Shown here one piece after another: positions 1 to 10,969 of a stretch of DNA of 64,000 bases (position 1 is its first letter; each line of letters starts with the position of its first letter). The notes beneath the pieces were generated by a model. The model was not told the origin of the DNA and did not search any database. It saw nothing but the letters and a program-made list of their open reading frames with translations. A program made the position numbers and the translations under genes. The DNA is from Euryodendron excelsum (taxonomy: Eukaryota; Streptophyta; Magnoliopsida; Ericales; Pentaphylacaceae). Location of the stretch: assembly GCA_033060915.1 (NCBI GenBank), contig CM065377.1, positions 55,948,683 through 56,012,682 on the forward strand, written 5' to 3'.

Positions 1-2
1 TG

Positions 3-929
3 CCGCCGTCCTGGAAAGAATTCAAGAACTATCTGAAGCATAAGCGCAAGGAGATGAGGCTTGAGGAACTTATCGTCAGGCTAAGAATTGAGGAAGACAA
101 TCGAGCTTCTGAGAAGAAGTTTGTTAACACCCATATGGTGTCAAAGGCAAATGTGGTGGAGCAAGCCAAATCCAACGACAAAAAGCGAAAGCATGAAGGT
201 CAAGGGTCCTACCAAGGTTCCAAAGGTGGCGATTTCAAAAGGTTCAAAGGGAAATGTTACGTCTGCGGCAGGACTGGTCATACGGCCAAGGAATGTCGCA
301 AGCGTAAGGATCTTGAGAAGAAGGATCCAGAGAACTACAAGAAGAAATCTGCTCAAGCCAATGTGACCGAGGATCTCTGTGCCAATGTGGAAGACCTGAA
401 TCTTTCTGCCGTAGTTTCTGAGGTAAACTTGGTTGGCAATACTAGAGAATGGTGGGTGGACACTGGGGCCACTCGTCACATCTGTGCCAACAAGTGGATG
501 TTCACATCTTACCACTCAGTGGACGGTGAACAACTCTACATGGGCAACTCGGCAACCTCAAAGGTTGAAGGTCAAGGGAAGGTCGTTCTGAAAATGACTT
601 CCGGCAAAGAACTTACTCTGAATGAGGTGTTCCATGTGCCAGACATTCGCAAGAATTTAGTCTCTGGTTCATTGTTGAGTAAGAAGGGCTTTAAGTTGGT
701 TTTTGAGAGTGATAAGTTTGTACTTACTAAGGGGGGAATGTTTGTGGGAAAGGGATATCTAAGCGATGGGCTCTTCAAACTTAATGTAATGACTGTGGCT
801 CCTAAGCCTTCTAGTAATAATACTGCATCTTCTATTTACTTGCTTCAGTCTTCAAATGTATGGCATGGTAGACTAGGTCATGTTAACTTTGATACCATGT
901 GTAGATTAGTTAATAGAGTCTTTGCCTAA
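3..929 (+). pseudogene. copia gag (C-terminal part) and protease, ending at a frameshift
   Basis: The reading frame is already open at base 3, so gag begins upstream; the first ATG in the window (54) is internal. Counting from that ATG, residues 68-81 form a CX2CX4HX4C zinc knuckle, which binds RNA in the nucleocapsid. Residues 136-139 are DTGA, the catalytic aspartic protease motif, preceded by WWV. Near the end of the frame is an HX4H pair (WHGRLGH), the first half of the integrase HHCC zinc-binding domain. The frame then ends in a stop at 927-929, while homologous sequence continues in another frame from about 922. This marks an indel at about 915-925 that separates the two halves of the HHCC domain. 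The break is seen in the sequence; its effect on the polyprotein is inferred. Confidence 0.9.
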
Positions 930-1911
930 ACTTAATTTTAATGCTAATGATAAATGTGCAACTTGCGTTGAGGCAAAGTTGACTAGAACTCAGTTTAAAT
1001 CAATTGAAAGAAGTACGGAACCACTTGAACTAATTCATAGTGACGTTTGTGACTTGAAATATGTTCAAACTCGAGGTGGGAAAAAATACTTCATAACTTT
1101 CATTGATGATTGCACTCGCTATTGTCACGTCTACTTAATGAGAAGTAAAGATGAAGCAATAGACATGTTTATACAATACAAGAGTGAAGTTGAGAATCAA
1201 CTTAGCAAAAAGATTAAGGTGTTAAGAAGTGATAGAGGTGGTGAGTATGAATCACCATTTGCACAACTATGTGTTGAACATGGTATCATACATCAAACCA
1301 CTGCACCTTATTCACCTCAGCAAAATGGAGTTGCTGAGCGAAAGAATCGCACTCTAAAAGAGATGATGAATGCTATGTTGATAAGTTCTGGGGCACCCCA
1401 GAATTTGTGGGGGGAAGCGTTGCTATCTGCCAACTATGTTCTCAACAAGATACCCCACAAGAAACTTGGCAAAACCCCTTATGAGATGTGGAAAGGTCGA
1501 AAACCTTCCTATAAATACTTGAGAGTATGGGGTTGTTTAGCTAAGGTAGCGGTTCCTTTACCCAAGAAGGTAAAATTAGGACCACAAACAGTTGATTGTA
1601 TATTTATTGGCTATGCCGAACATAGCAGTGCATATCGATTTCTGGTTCACAAGTCTAAAATATCAGATATTCATGTGAATACAATAATGGAGTCTAGGAA
1701 TGTATCCTTCTTTGAGGAGGAGTTTCCGTATAAGTCTACACATGGATCAAGTTTGCTTAAACGAACTCATGATACCATTGTAGATAAAGACTATGGGTCA
1801 GTGGATAAAGAAAACGACGCTGAACCTAGAAGAGGTAAAAGGACAAAGGTTGCAAAATCATTCGGTCCTGATTTTCTAACATATTTGGTAGAAAATGAAC
1901 CTCAGAGTTAG
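922..1911 (+). pseudogene. copia integrase segment
   Basis: This frame picks up the polyprotein after the upstream frameshift. It holds the second half of the HHCC domain (the CX2C of DKCATC), then the DDE catalytic core: an aspartate in IHSDVCD, a second in LRSDRGGEY, and the glutamate in NGVAERKNR. A GKTPYEMW/VWGCLAKV region and the copia-type C-terminal domain follow. Integrase inserts the cDNA copy into host DNA. The segment ends at a TAG (1909-1911). The same frame continues after it into RT (the next ATG is at 1921), so the TAG is a premature stop inside pol, not a natural gene end. Confidence 0.9.
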
Positions 1912-1920
1912 AAAGAAGCA

Positions 1921-3438
1921 ATGTCCTCTCCGGAAGCACCTTTGTGGAAAGAGGCTATCCATAGTGAAGTTGAGTCAATTCTGCAAAATCATACATGGGA
2001 ACTAGTGGATCTTCCACCTGGTAATAAACCCCTTGGATACAAGTGGATATTCAAGAGGAAGATGAAAGCAGATGGTTCAATTGACAAATACAAGGCCAGA
2101 CTTGTAGTCAAAGGCTACAAGCAGACTGAGGGAGTGGATTATTTCGATACATATTCTCCTGTAACCAAAATAACGTCCATACGTATCTTGATAGCCTTTG
2201 CGGCTTTACATAATCTTGAGATTCATCAAATGGATGTTAAAACGGCATTCTTAAATGGAGATTTGAATGAGGAGATTTATATGGATCAACCTGAAGGATT
2301 CATTGTTCCTGGCAAAGAGAAAAAGGTATGCAAACTTGTTAAGTCTTTATATGGACTAAAACAAGCCCCGAAACAATGGCATGAGAAGTTTGATAATGCT
2401 ATGCTGTCAAACGGCTTCAAGATAAATGAATGCGATAAATGTGTTTATGTGAAGAACACTGCTCATGGTTATGTCCTTGTTTGTCTTTATGTAGATGATA
2501 TGATTATCATTGGTAGCAATACTGAGGTTATTAAAGCTACTAAGAAATTGTTGAACAGTAAGTTTGACATGAAGGATCTAGGGATTGCAGGTGTTATACT
2601 TGGTATTAAGATTACTAAAACATCTGAGGGATATGCGTTATCACAGACTCATTATGTCGAGAAGATACTCGATAAGTTTAGTAAGTCTGATAACGGTCTA
2701 GCAAACACACCCATAGATTGTTTTCTACATCTATACAAGAACGATGATGAGGGCATATCTCAATTAGAATACTCACGGATAATTGGCAGTTTAATGTATC
2801 TCATGAATTGCACACGTTCGGATATTGCTTATACGGTAAGCAGATTGAGCAGATATACGAGTAACCCAGGGTTAAACCACTGGAAGGCCATAGTTAGGGT
2901 TCTCAGGTATCTGAGATACACCTTGAATTATGGGCTGCACTATACGAGATATCCAGCTGTTGTAGAAGGTTACACAGACGCAAATTGGATATCTGACACT
3001 AGAGACTCTAAATCCACAAGTGGATATGTGTTTACTCTAGGAGGTGCAGCAATATCTTGGAAATCCTCAAAACAAACTTGCATAGCCAGATCCACCATGG
3101 AACCTGAGTTTATCGCTTTAGATAAAGCAGGAGAGGAAGCAGAGTGGCTTCGTAACTTTCTGAAGGATATTCCCGTGTGGCCTAAACCAGTCTCTGCTAT
3201 CTGCATACATTGCGATAGTCAATCTGCAATAGCAAGAGCACAAAACCACATGTATAATGGGAAGTCACGACATATACGTCGACGACACAATACTGTGAGG
3301 CAAATGCTTTCTAATGGAATTATATCCATTGATTACATCAAGTCTAAGGAGAACATTGCGGATCCGCTTACAAAAGGCTTGACGAAAGATCAAGTAGAGA
3401 ATTCATCGAGGGGAATGGGCCTTAAGCCTATGACTTAA
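1921..3438 (+). pseudogene. copia reverse transcriptase and RNase H
   Basis: This is in the same frame as the integrase segment, separated from it only by the TAG stop. Counting from the ATG at 1921, RT landmarks are [10 protein letters not shown] (104-113), SLYGLKQAP (142-150) and the catalytic YVDD (190-193). RNase H follows, with YTDANW, a STSGYVF block, and [11 protein letters not shown] near the C-terminus. The frame closes normally at 3436-3438 after [11 protein letters not shown], the usual copia pol end. RT copies the RNA into cDNA and RNase H degrades the template. The coding sequence is intact over 505 codons, so the insertion is not ancient even though the polyprotein is broken upstream. 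Confidence 0.93.
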
Positions 3439-4033
3439 AAAGTCACCATAATGGCAACCCAACCTAGCTGACTGGAGATCCCAAGATCTAGGTTCAACGG
3501 GACAACAAAATTGTGCGTGACTTAGGACAAATCACTGAGGAACTCGTTCCGCTGTCCATTTCTATGATGAAATAGTGATAACCTGTAGACAGTGTTTAGG
3601 ATGAGCTTAGCTCTTAATGATTCTTATACCTTGGAATTCCAAGTGGAGTATAGCAGGATACTCTTAATAAGAGATCACCTATATGAGTATGAAGGGGCCG
3701 CTTCTATGAGAAATTCTTAAGGCTAATTTCTCTAGAGTACTCATGAATCTACCAAGCATTGTTCAGGGCCAAAATGAACACAACCGAATGGATCACTAGA
3801 TGATTTGAAAGGAACCGTGTGAGTACTATTGTCTTGGTTTATATAAACGGCTGAACAGTTCAAGACATCATGTTCACTGGTTAGCCAAATAAACTCGATG
3901 GTATTTCACTAGAAAAGGTTCAAAGCCGAAAGCCACCTTTCCCGATGCGGTAACTTTTCACCTGTCTCTCTCTCTCTCTGTGTGTCAAGTCAGTATTCTC
4001 ATGTGCATTTTTCATTTCCAGCCAATCTCATTC
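3439..4033 (+). other. non-coding 3' internal region of the copia element
   Basis: About 600 bp between the pol stop and the polypurine tract, with no long ORF. A CT/GT microsatellite lies at about 3963-3984. Such a spacer is normal for several copia lineages. I see no extra gene in it. Confidence 0.7.
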
Positions 4034-4044
4034 ATGTGGGGGAT
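4034..4044 (+). other. polypurine tract of the copia element
   Basis: The purine run ATGTGGGGGAT sits directly before the LTR start TGTTAG at 4045. This is the position and composition expected of the plus-strand primer for reverse transcription. Confidence 0.75.
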
Positions 4045-4578
4045 TGTTAGAATAAATGGGTGTAAACCCATTATTTTGTTGATCTTTGAGCCAATATAAA
4101 TGTGGGACCCATGCATCCTTTGTGTCGGGTCATTGGTGCGTTGGATTCACCTCCGAGAGGAGATGAATCTAGACTATTTACTTGCTCAAATCCGTGTAGG
4201 ATTGAATGAGTTATTGGCTTCCAAAGTCACCCCCTTGAATATGGGTTATGTAGTTGAAAGTGGGTTATCCCACATTGATTTCTCATGGGAAATAAGTTGT
4301 CCATATATAACCCAAGTTTGGAGTAAGGTTTGGGCCCCAAGGGGCACCCCACTTTTGTGAAAGGGGGAGGACCTATGGAACCCATGGGTTGACCCAATAC
4401 TCCACACGCGCGCGCGCCGCCGCCGCCGCCCGCCCGTCCCGTCCGGTTCGGGACGAGACGTGGGCGTGGGTCGTGGGTTCGGTTCAAGTCTTTCCTTTTT
4501 GGGCTAGGGTCGGAATTAAATTAATTAATTATTTTATTAATTAATTTTATATTAATTAATTAATTAATTTCTGACGGT

Positions 4579-4626
4579 TTGACCGAACAGATGTGACCGT
4601 TGACCGGACAGGTGTGACCGTTGACC
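4579..4626 (+). promoter_or_regulatory. three 21-bp-spaced W-box cores in the LTR
   Basis: TTGACC occurs at 4579-4584, 4600-4605 and 4621-4626, exactly 21 bp apart, in tandem GACCGRACAGRTGTGACCGTT-type units. TTGAC(C/T) is the binding core of WRKRY-type (WRKY) factors. The cores sit about 85-130 bp upstream of the TATA box, so stress-responsive transcription of the element is plausible but inferred. Confidence 0.6.
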
Positions 4627-4666
4627 GAACAGGTGTGTCCCTCCGGTAAGGGACTGTTTGGCTGCT

Positions 4667-4701
4667 GGTACCTGTTCGAACCAGTGTTTCGAACAGGCAC
4701 C
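4667..4701 (+). repeat. inverted repeat just upstream of the LTR TATA box
   Basis: GGTACCTGTTCGAA (4667-4680) pairs with TTCGAACAGGCACC (4688-4701) with one mismatch and a 7-base loop. It could be a palindromic factor site or a DNA hairpin. The function is unknown. Confidence 0.6.
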
Positions 4702-4708
4702 TGGGCTC

Positions 4709-4716
4709 TATAAATA
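4709..4716 (+). promoter_or_regulatory. TATA box of the copia LTR
   Basis: TATAAATA follows the W-box repeats and the inverted repeat, and is the best core-promoter match in the LTR. Transcription would start about 30 bp downstream, defining the U3/R border. Confidence 0.7.
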
Positions 4717-5197
4717 GAGCAGCATTCTAGCATTCATAAAAATATATTAGAAAAATTCCGATTGTTGCATACAACGAATTCCTTCTTCCTCCCATATTTT
4801 CTTCCTGAGAGAGTTCAGATCATCTGGTGAAGCCGCCGAGCAGTTTTTATCGAAGTGCTGCCTAAAGACTGCTGAGATCGTTTTATCCTGAGAGTCAGAC
4901 GCCCATCATCCCGTGAGCACCAACTGTGGGGGGTGAATCTGTCTTTAAGGAGAGAGTGTGAAACACTCGACTCGATCTATCTTTCGATTTCTACATTTTC
5001 TAATTTTGTGAACGACAACCGGGTAAGTCGTTACGATTTAGTTAGTTCTTATTCAGATTCTAATTGTCTTCTAGTTAAAATTGCTTCTAGTTGATAATTA
5101 GATAATTCGTGTTATTTTATTGTTTGTGATCACTAATTATACACATAGTGATTAAATAGGAATTATTTATCCAACTATTTAAACAACATTTATTTTG

Positions 5198-6654
5198 AAG
5201 GGGCGGTGCCAGGCAGAAGGTTGTGGGGTCAGCTCATCCCATCAACTCCAAAAATAATCAAAAATTAATATATTTTTTTTTAGTATTATTCATTTGGAAA
5301 ACTTACACAGTTGACCCATTAAAACATTGACCCCACAGAAAGTCAGGCTTATGAATGATAGATTTGTTAGTTCAGAAATTTATAAAAGAAAAGAAGAATG
5401 AATAATCGCATTCAAGGCACGATTAATATCGCTTTTTTTAAGACGATATTCGCCCCCACTAATTTTCAGAATCTACAGTGCACTGGATTAATAGCGAATC
5501 GCCTCCGGGATATAATGGAGCCCAGAAAAATTTGTAATTCTGACTGCGTACTGCACATACGAAATCAGACCCGAATACCCTCTGATTATCAAATCTGCCA
5601 AGAATCTGAATGTCTATTTCTGCAGAAACAGACTTCAGAGATGATAAATAATAAAACTAGAAAAGAATCAAGAATTGTATTGCCTTTCAATATATAGAGA
5701 AATTGTAGGAAAAATTATATATTTTTGTTTGCGAATTTGCCATGTTTTTATATACATTTTGTGTCTTTTTGGATCAGACATTTTGATTTTTAACAGTCAC
5801 TTGTAGGTTTAAATACAGCCGTTGGATCACCCCTTTCTTAATCTAACGGTGTAGATCGCATTTATTTATTATTTGATCAGATCATACATCACACCTCTAT
5901 GATTAGGTGTGGTTCTCACCATACGATCTTTTTTGCTTATGTATTAGCCATCCGATCGTTGATCATCATGATTAACAAAAATCAATGGTCTTGATCGCAC
6001 GCTACACGCGCACATGCAACTAAAGCGTCATATTACGCTACGCGACTCGCACGCGAGACGTGCGCGTGGCGCACATGTGACTTGGCACAAGTGGTCGTAT
6101 TATACCCAATCATTGCTCTAAAGTAATACATAGAAAGTTGTTAACATTTATAAATGCCTTACAAAACTTCTCACTTTTTGATGTAAAATTCATTTAATAA
6201 GGCAATAAAATTTTTTTTCAAAACTAGTCATAACTAAAATAAAAAAATCCCAAAACTATACATATATAATATATTTTAAAAATTATTTCAACAAGATTCT
6301 CTGAGTTCAGTGTCCTGCGAGAAAGTTAGTAGATAGAAAACAAGATAGCCACTACCCATTGGTCTCCGTCGATATCTCCACCCCCGGCAGCCTTCAATAT
6401 TCCACTGATGCTTCTTCTTTTTATCTCTTCTTGTAATTTATTTTTTTTTCTTCTTCGTCTTCGTTTCTCCGTTTTCTGTTCTACTTCTCTTCTTCATCTT
6501 TGGTCACTATTACCCATATCACAAAACTTTCCCATAGTCTGCAGGACGACAAACTAAACTGCATGGTCGCAATGCTTCTTTTACTTATTATTTTAAAATT
6601 AGTGTGTAAATATTTTCATGATCACATTAACAAAAATTCCTAGAGCCGCCACTG
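5198..6654. mobile_element. possible degraded hAT-type element, two matching ends only
   Basis: The left end reads AAGGGGCGGTGCCAGG and the right end, reversed, reads CAGTGGCGGCTCTAGGAATT. Both resemble the plant hAT terminal consensus CAGTGGCGGAGCCAGG, also found at 54341. No target-site duplication is visible, so the two ends may belong to different broken copies. The interior is AT-rich with no transposase-like frame; an ORF at 5398-5697 has no recognisable domain. Confidence 0.35.
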
Positions 6655-9600
6655 TCTAGGAATGATTTTATTTCAAAGAGAGGAACTATATTCACTAGAA
6701 AACTAAATTCTTATATCCTAGACATTTTGCTTTATTGATCTCAAAAAGTTTCATGTATATTAACTTTCCTGTAATTTGCACGCGGAACATTTCCTTTCTT
6801 TTTGTTTTTTTCTCTTCTTAAGATAAGGAGAGTGTTTAACCTTCTTTCTCAACTTTCAAGGATAAGGAGTGTGTTTAAAACCAATTATAAATTCACTTGA
6901 AATACTTTTGTAAAGCAGTGTTCTAATAATCTAAAATGTGAAATCATTTGCAAGAATGATTGACTGGGTTTTGAATGGATTAGGCACAAGTGAAAAGGAA
7001 CGTAAGTACAAAATGATGGCCGTATTCGCCTGATCTGGTGCTAACACTGTCACAAAAAACCTTGGAAGATCACAACAATTCCTTACAGGAGCTTTGTACT
7101 AAAGTATCTACTTAAACCACTACAATTATACAAGTAATTTAAGTAAGAAACACGCATGCTTTTTCTGAAAAAAATATATGGTGAAAATAATCAAGACATC
7201 ATGCTCTGTCTATGTTTGCCCTTTCTTCGGTTGGAGCTCATTTAACGTGTTTTCACTGAAGGACCACAACAGCATTTGCATGATTCTACCGCTTTAGGAC
7301 AATTTACATTCGCACATTACAAAGAGAATTGAAAGAGAGTCAATGAAATTTGGTCCTTCGAATCAAATATCTCACCTTTCAAGTAATAATAGCAATGCTA
7401 TTTTAGTTTCATCGTCTTCTGTTTCCTTTTCTTTCTAACAAACCTCATCTTCAACTGTTTTCTCTATTAAGTATTTACTTTTAGTGTAAGCTTAAATAAG
7501 GTTGAATTATACACTTGCAAAACCGTGAGAGACTGGAGGATACTAAAATAAGATGACATATTGTATACAATTGCGCTGTATGTAACTTGGAGACTTTTAA
7601 ACTTGATTTTCATATATAGTTATACTAATTGGCCAACTACTATTTGCTGACACCCTATTGCATCTTGAGATAATGATGAACTCGAGCTTGCTTTTTATTT
7701 TGCAAAACACACTACAAACCAACTGCAAAAAAAATAAAAAATAAAAACACGAGCAAAAATGATTGAACACCAATATAAACTGCCTTTTGGCCTTCAACAA
7801 TGCCTATCTTGACAGCAAAAATTGGCTGTCTTGCTCTCCACAATGATCCCGGTCAGTTTACAGGTGGTTTTTCATGTTAGTTGGGTATTCTTTACACTGG
7901 TTGCCATTATTCTATTTTCGTTTATCACTTGGAGTTCAAGTCACTAAGTCATTAATGGCTCCGCTACAAATGCTGTAAGTTGTAAATATATAGTTCAAAG
8001 AGGCGGCAGATCAGCTCAGAGCATTGGAAGATTTGTTGCTTGGCATGTAATGAATGCAAACTAATCATGCATTAGTAAATACTTGAATTTTTTCCATGTA
8101 AGGTGCTATTAAATAGAGATAATTTCTAGACACAATAATCATATGATTAGGCAACTTTGTGGCCATGCGGTATATTCAAAATTTACTCGTACAAAGTATT
8201 TTCTCTCATGGTCATTCCTCCCTCCCTGCTTTGTAGATTAACTTTGAAATATTTAGGTTGGCTGCCACAACTACTCATTGTAACTTCCTCAAATTGTGTA
8301 ATGCTTATTCTGTTATCTATTTTTACTTTGATGATGATAGAAAAAAATGTTCCACTTTCTCAAAATAGTTATATAGTTTAGTCAACCTTTTAAGTTAAAA
8401 TTCATTTCTTAATATATGCTTTGCTTTCAATAGAAATTGTGCCTTATCATTATTATTGTTTCCCAAAAAAAAAGTAGCACCAAAAGAGAGAATAAAAAAC
8501 GAAAAAAAAAAAAAAACAAGGAATGAGAGAGAGAGAGAAACAAAAAAGAACAAAAAGGAGTATTAAGATGAAATGGAGTAATGTAAAATCTAGGTGGTGT
8601 GCCTATACGAGGATTGCTTGTTTATACATGCATGTTAAAATAACAAATTGTTATTGCTTGTTCAATTAGTTGATTTCGGGAAATATATCCCATATCAAAT
8701 TACAATCATTTTCTCAGTTTTCAGTCCAAAGAAAAGCTTTGGTTGATTAAAGCACTTCTCATCAGGAGCTTGTACTAAAAATATCTAGATTGGAGCTTTA
8801 TGCAAGTATTAGAACTAAGGAGGACTGGTATTCTTTAAGCCATATATATTTGAATATTTGATTTGTCCAGGAAAATTACTCATATACATACAAGAAACTT
8901 ACTCATATACAAACAAAACTTTTTTTTTTAAGGCAACACCAAACAAGAAATTTTTTTTCTTCCATAGATCTTATTCATTTTTTTCTCATTTTCCTAACCC
9001 AATCGCAAAAGAAAAGAATTTAGCATTTTTCACTTTATTTTTTGTTCTTATCTTTTTTTTTTTTTTTTGTGATTTTTCTTTCTTTGCACAAATCCAAGAT
9101 CCAAACGTAGTGTTAAATTTTGTCTTTCCGGAGCCTCCCAAAACCAAAAAATAAAATAATTGCTCATCTAGCTTGTTGTGTTTGTTCTTTCAGTGTTGGA
9201 GCACATTTCATGTGTTTTGCAAACTAGCAACAACAGCTTCTTCATGATTCCAAGGCTTATGTGTACATTTTTTTTTTTAATCTCAAACTGCCAATAATAA
9301 TTTTGAAGAGACTCGATAAAAGTTGGTTTTTAGATTCAAATACATGATGCTTTTATGTAATAAAAGCAATTTCTTCTTCTTCTACATTTTTTTTTTTCAT
9401 TAATGATTCAAGTAAGGATTTTCTTCGCTACAACATTCTTGGCATAAAATATTTTGCTTTCAGTACCATTATTGAATATATATAAGCAAAAACTATGAGA
9501 AGTCGGAGGAGATTAAAATATTTTCAAAGATCTATCTATGTGAAGTCGGAGGAGATTAAGATATTTTCAGACATCTATCTTTAAATTGAATGGTGATTGT

Positions 9601-10240
9601 TGTCCACTTATGAAGTTCATATAGATCATTTCCGAATGGGATTGTAATAGCATCTTTGATTTTTAAATATATCTATTTTTTTCTTTAACATAGATGTGGT
9701 GCATCATCCCCAAGAAAATGTTAATGCTTAATTTTCGAAACAAAAAACCCAAAATTAAAAACAAACACTCCGCTACTGAATTGATCTTACTATAAACGTG
9801 TAGATCTAATTGTTTGAAACAACTTTACATCCATTTGTTCAAAAATTTTACCCTAACTTGTTGACAAGGTTGTATTTTTCTTTTTAATATAAAAAAATAC
9901 GTGTATTATTGTTTAAAACAATTCAGAAATGATTTTATTTTGAAGGGATTGCATTTCTTCCAAATTAAGAGTTTAGAGTTGGTTCTTGTGTGCATATTTA
10001 ATATTTCCTTTATTTTCTTTCTAGAATAAGTACCCAATTATAAATTCAGTTAAACACTTTCATAAACCAGTGTTTGAAGAATTAAGTACGGAAAAAATAT
10101 TTCCGAATTTTAATTGGATAAAGAACCCAATAATAAATGTAAAGCAATGTTTCAAAATTAAAAAAATTTACTGCAAATTCTAGTCTAACGAATGCTGTCA
10201 CAGAGCCACAAATTTCACATAAGAAATATAAACAACAGTA
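6655..10240. other. AT-rich intergenic DNA with a diverged local duplication
   Basis: No gene is recognised. About 7085-7560 and about 8755-9560 share matching blocks in the same order: a GGAGCTTTGTACTAAA-type block, a TTGGAGCNCATTT block followed by an ACAACAGC...TTCATGATTC block, and a GAGG-rich ATTAAAAT block. They are diverged copies about 1.7-2.0 kb apart. A 43-bp tandem repeat (GAAGTCGGAGGAGATTAA) starts at 9499 and 9542. Poly-T and poly-A runs are common. Confidence 0.4.
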
Positions 10241-10969
10241 CATACATTACTATTTTCAGGCTTTTCACCTTTGAACAACATGTTCTGGAAATAACACAAT
10301 GCATTTACATGAGTGCTCAAGCTAATGAGCAACATATTTAAAAATTATCCGCTCATGGTTGCTCAAGTTAGATGTGCATTCCATTATTGCTCACTAATAA
10401 TAGTGGAATCAAGTCTGATTTCTGAATATGCATTTAATAAACTGCTCCAAGAAAAAAGGAGAGGGAGCCAATAAACCAGTAACTCAAGGGGTACTGTAAT
10501 AGGATGAATGCATATATACATGTATGTACATATGACAGCACCCTCTACAATATTGCCAACCATTAAGAAACTAAGAAACTTTACCCTTGCTCTTCTTGAT
10601 CTTGGCCAAAAACCCACAAACATATATGAAATTTAGTTAAGTCCATCAGTCAGAAATTATATTCATTTCCTTTTTCCCCTTTGGCAGTACATTCAAGTTG
10701 TTAAAACAGGACTTATATACAACCAGATCAAGTGATTACTTTTTGACCAGGTATTTTGCCATTACGCATTGTACTTGCACTACATTTATAACCTCCACCA
10801 ATAAATTTTTTCCACTCACACAGGTACAATAATGTGAGTACCAACTATCTACACAAAGCAAAGAAGAGTGGTAAATTACCCTTCGTGAGGAAATCTGTGC
10901 AGTACGTGAATAAGTGCATTCATAGCCCAAGGATTCCAATAAGTCAATGTTATATATATATACAACTGA
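10241..10969 (-). other. 3' flank / probable 3' UTR of the FYVE-SYLF gene
   Basis: About 700 bp downstream of the FYVE-SYLF stop codon (10970-10972). No other gene or domain is recognised. The ORFs here are short and lack recognisable motifs. Confidence 0.4.

Larger units (their letters stand above)
1..5188 (+). mobile_element. Ty1/copia LTR retrotransposon, 5'-truncated by the window edge
   Basis: Order seen: gag zinc knuckle, aspartic protease, integrase, reverse transcriptase, RNase H, about 600 bp of non-coding DNA, a polypurine tract (about 4034-4044), then a 3' LTR starting TGTTAG at 4045. Integrase before RT is the copia (Pseudoviridae) order. The 5' LTR, primer binding site and start of gag lie outside the window, so LTR divergence and the target-site duplication cannot be tested here. 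The coding region is nearly complete but carries one frameshift (about 915-925) and one in-frame stop (1909-1911), so this copy should not make a full polyprotein. The LTR end is uncertain (5175-5188). Confidence 0.95.
4045..5188 (+). repeat. 3' LTR of the copia element (about 1.14 kb)
   Basis: It starts with TGTTAG right after the polypurine tract and ends with CA at about 5188; an alternative end near 5175 fits a CCAAC-type terminus. It contains a GC-rich block with CG and CGC runs (about 4406-4436), an AT-rich block of repeated TTAAT, three 21-bp repeats carrying W-box cores, an inverted repeat and a TATA box, in that order. The region after the TATA box, with GAGAGAG and a CTTTCG-rich stretch, is the probable R-U5. 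The exact end cannot be fixed without the 5' LTR. Confidence 0.75.

Noticed and set aside
4227..4487. Minus-strand 86-codon frame with a glycine run
   Set aside because: It reads the CG/CGC repeats of the copia LTR in antisense and has no protein features.
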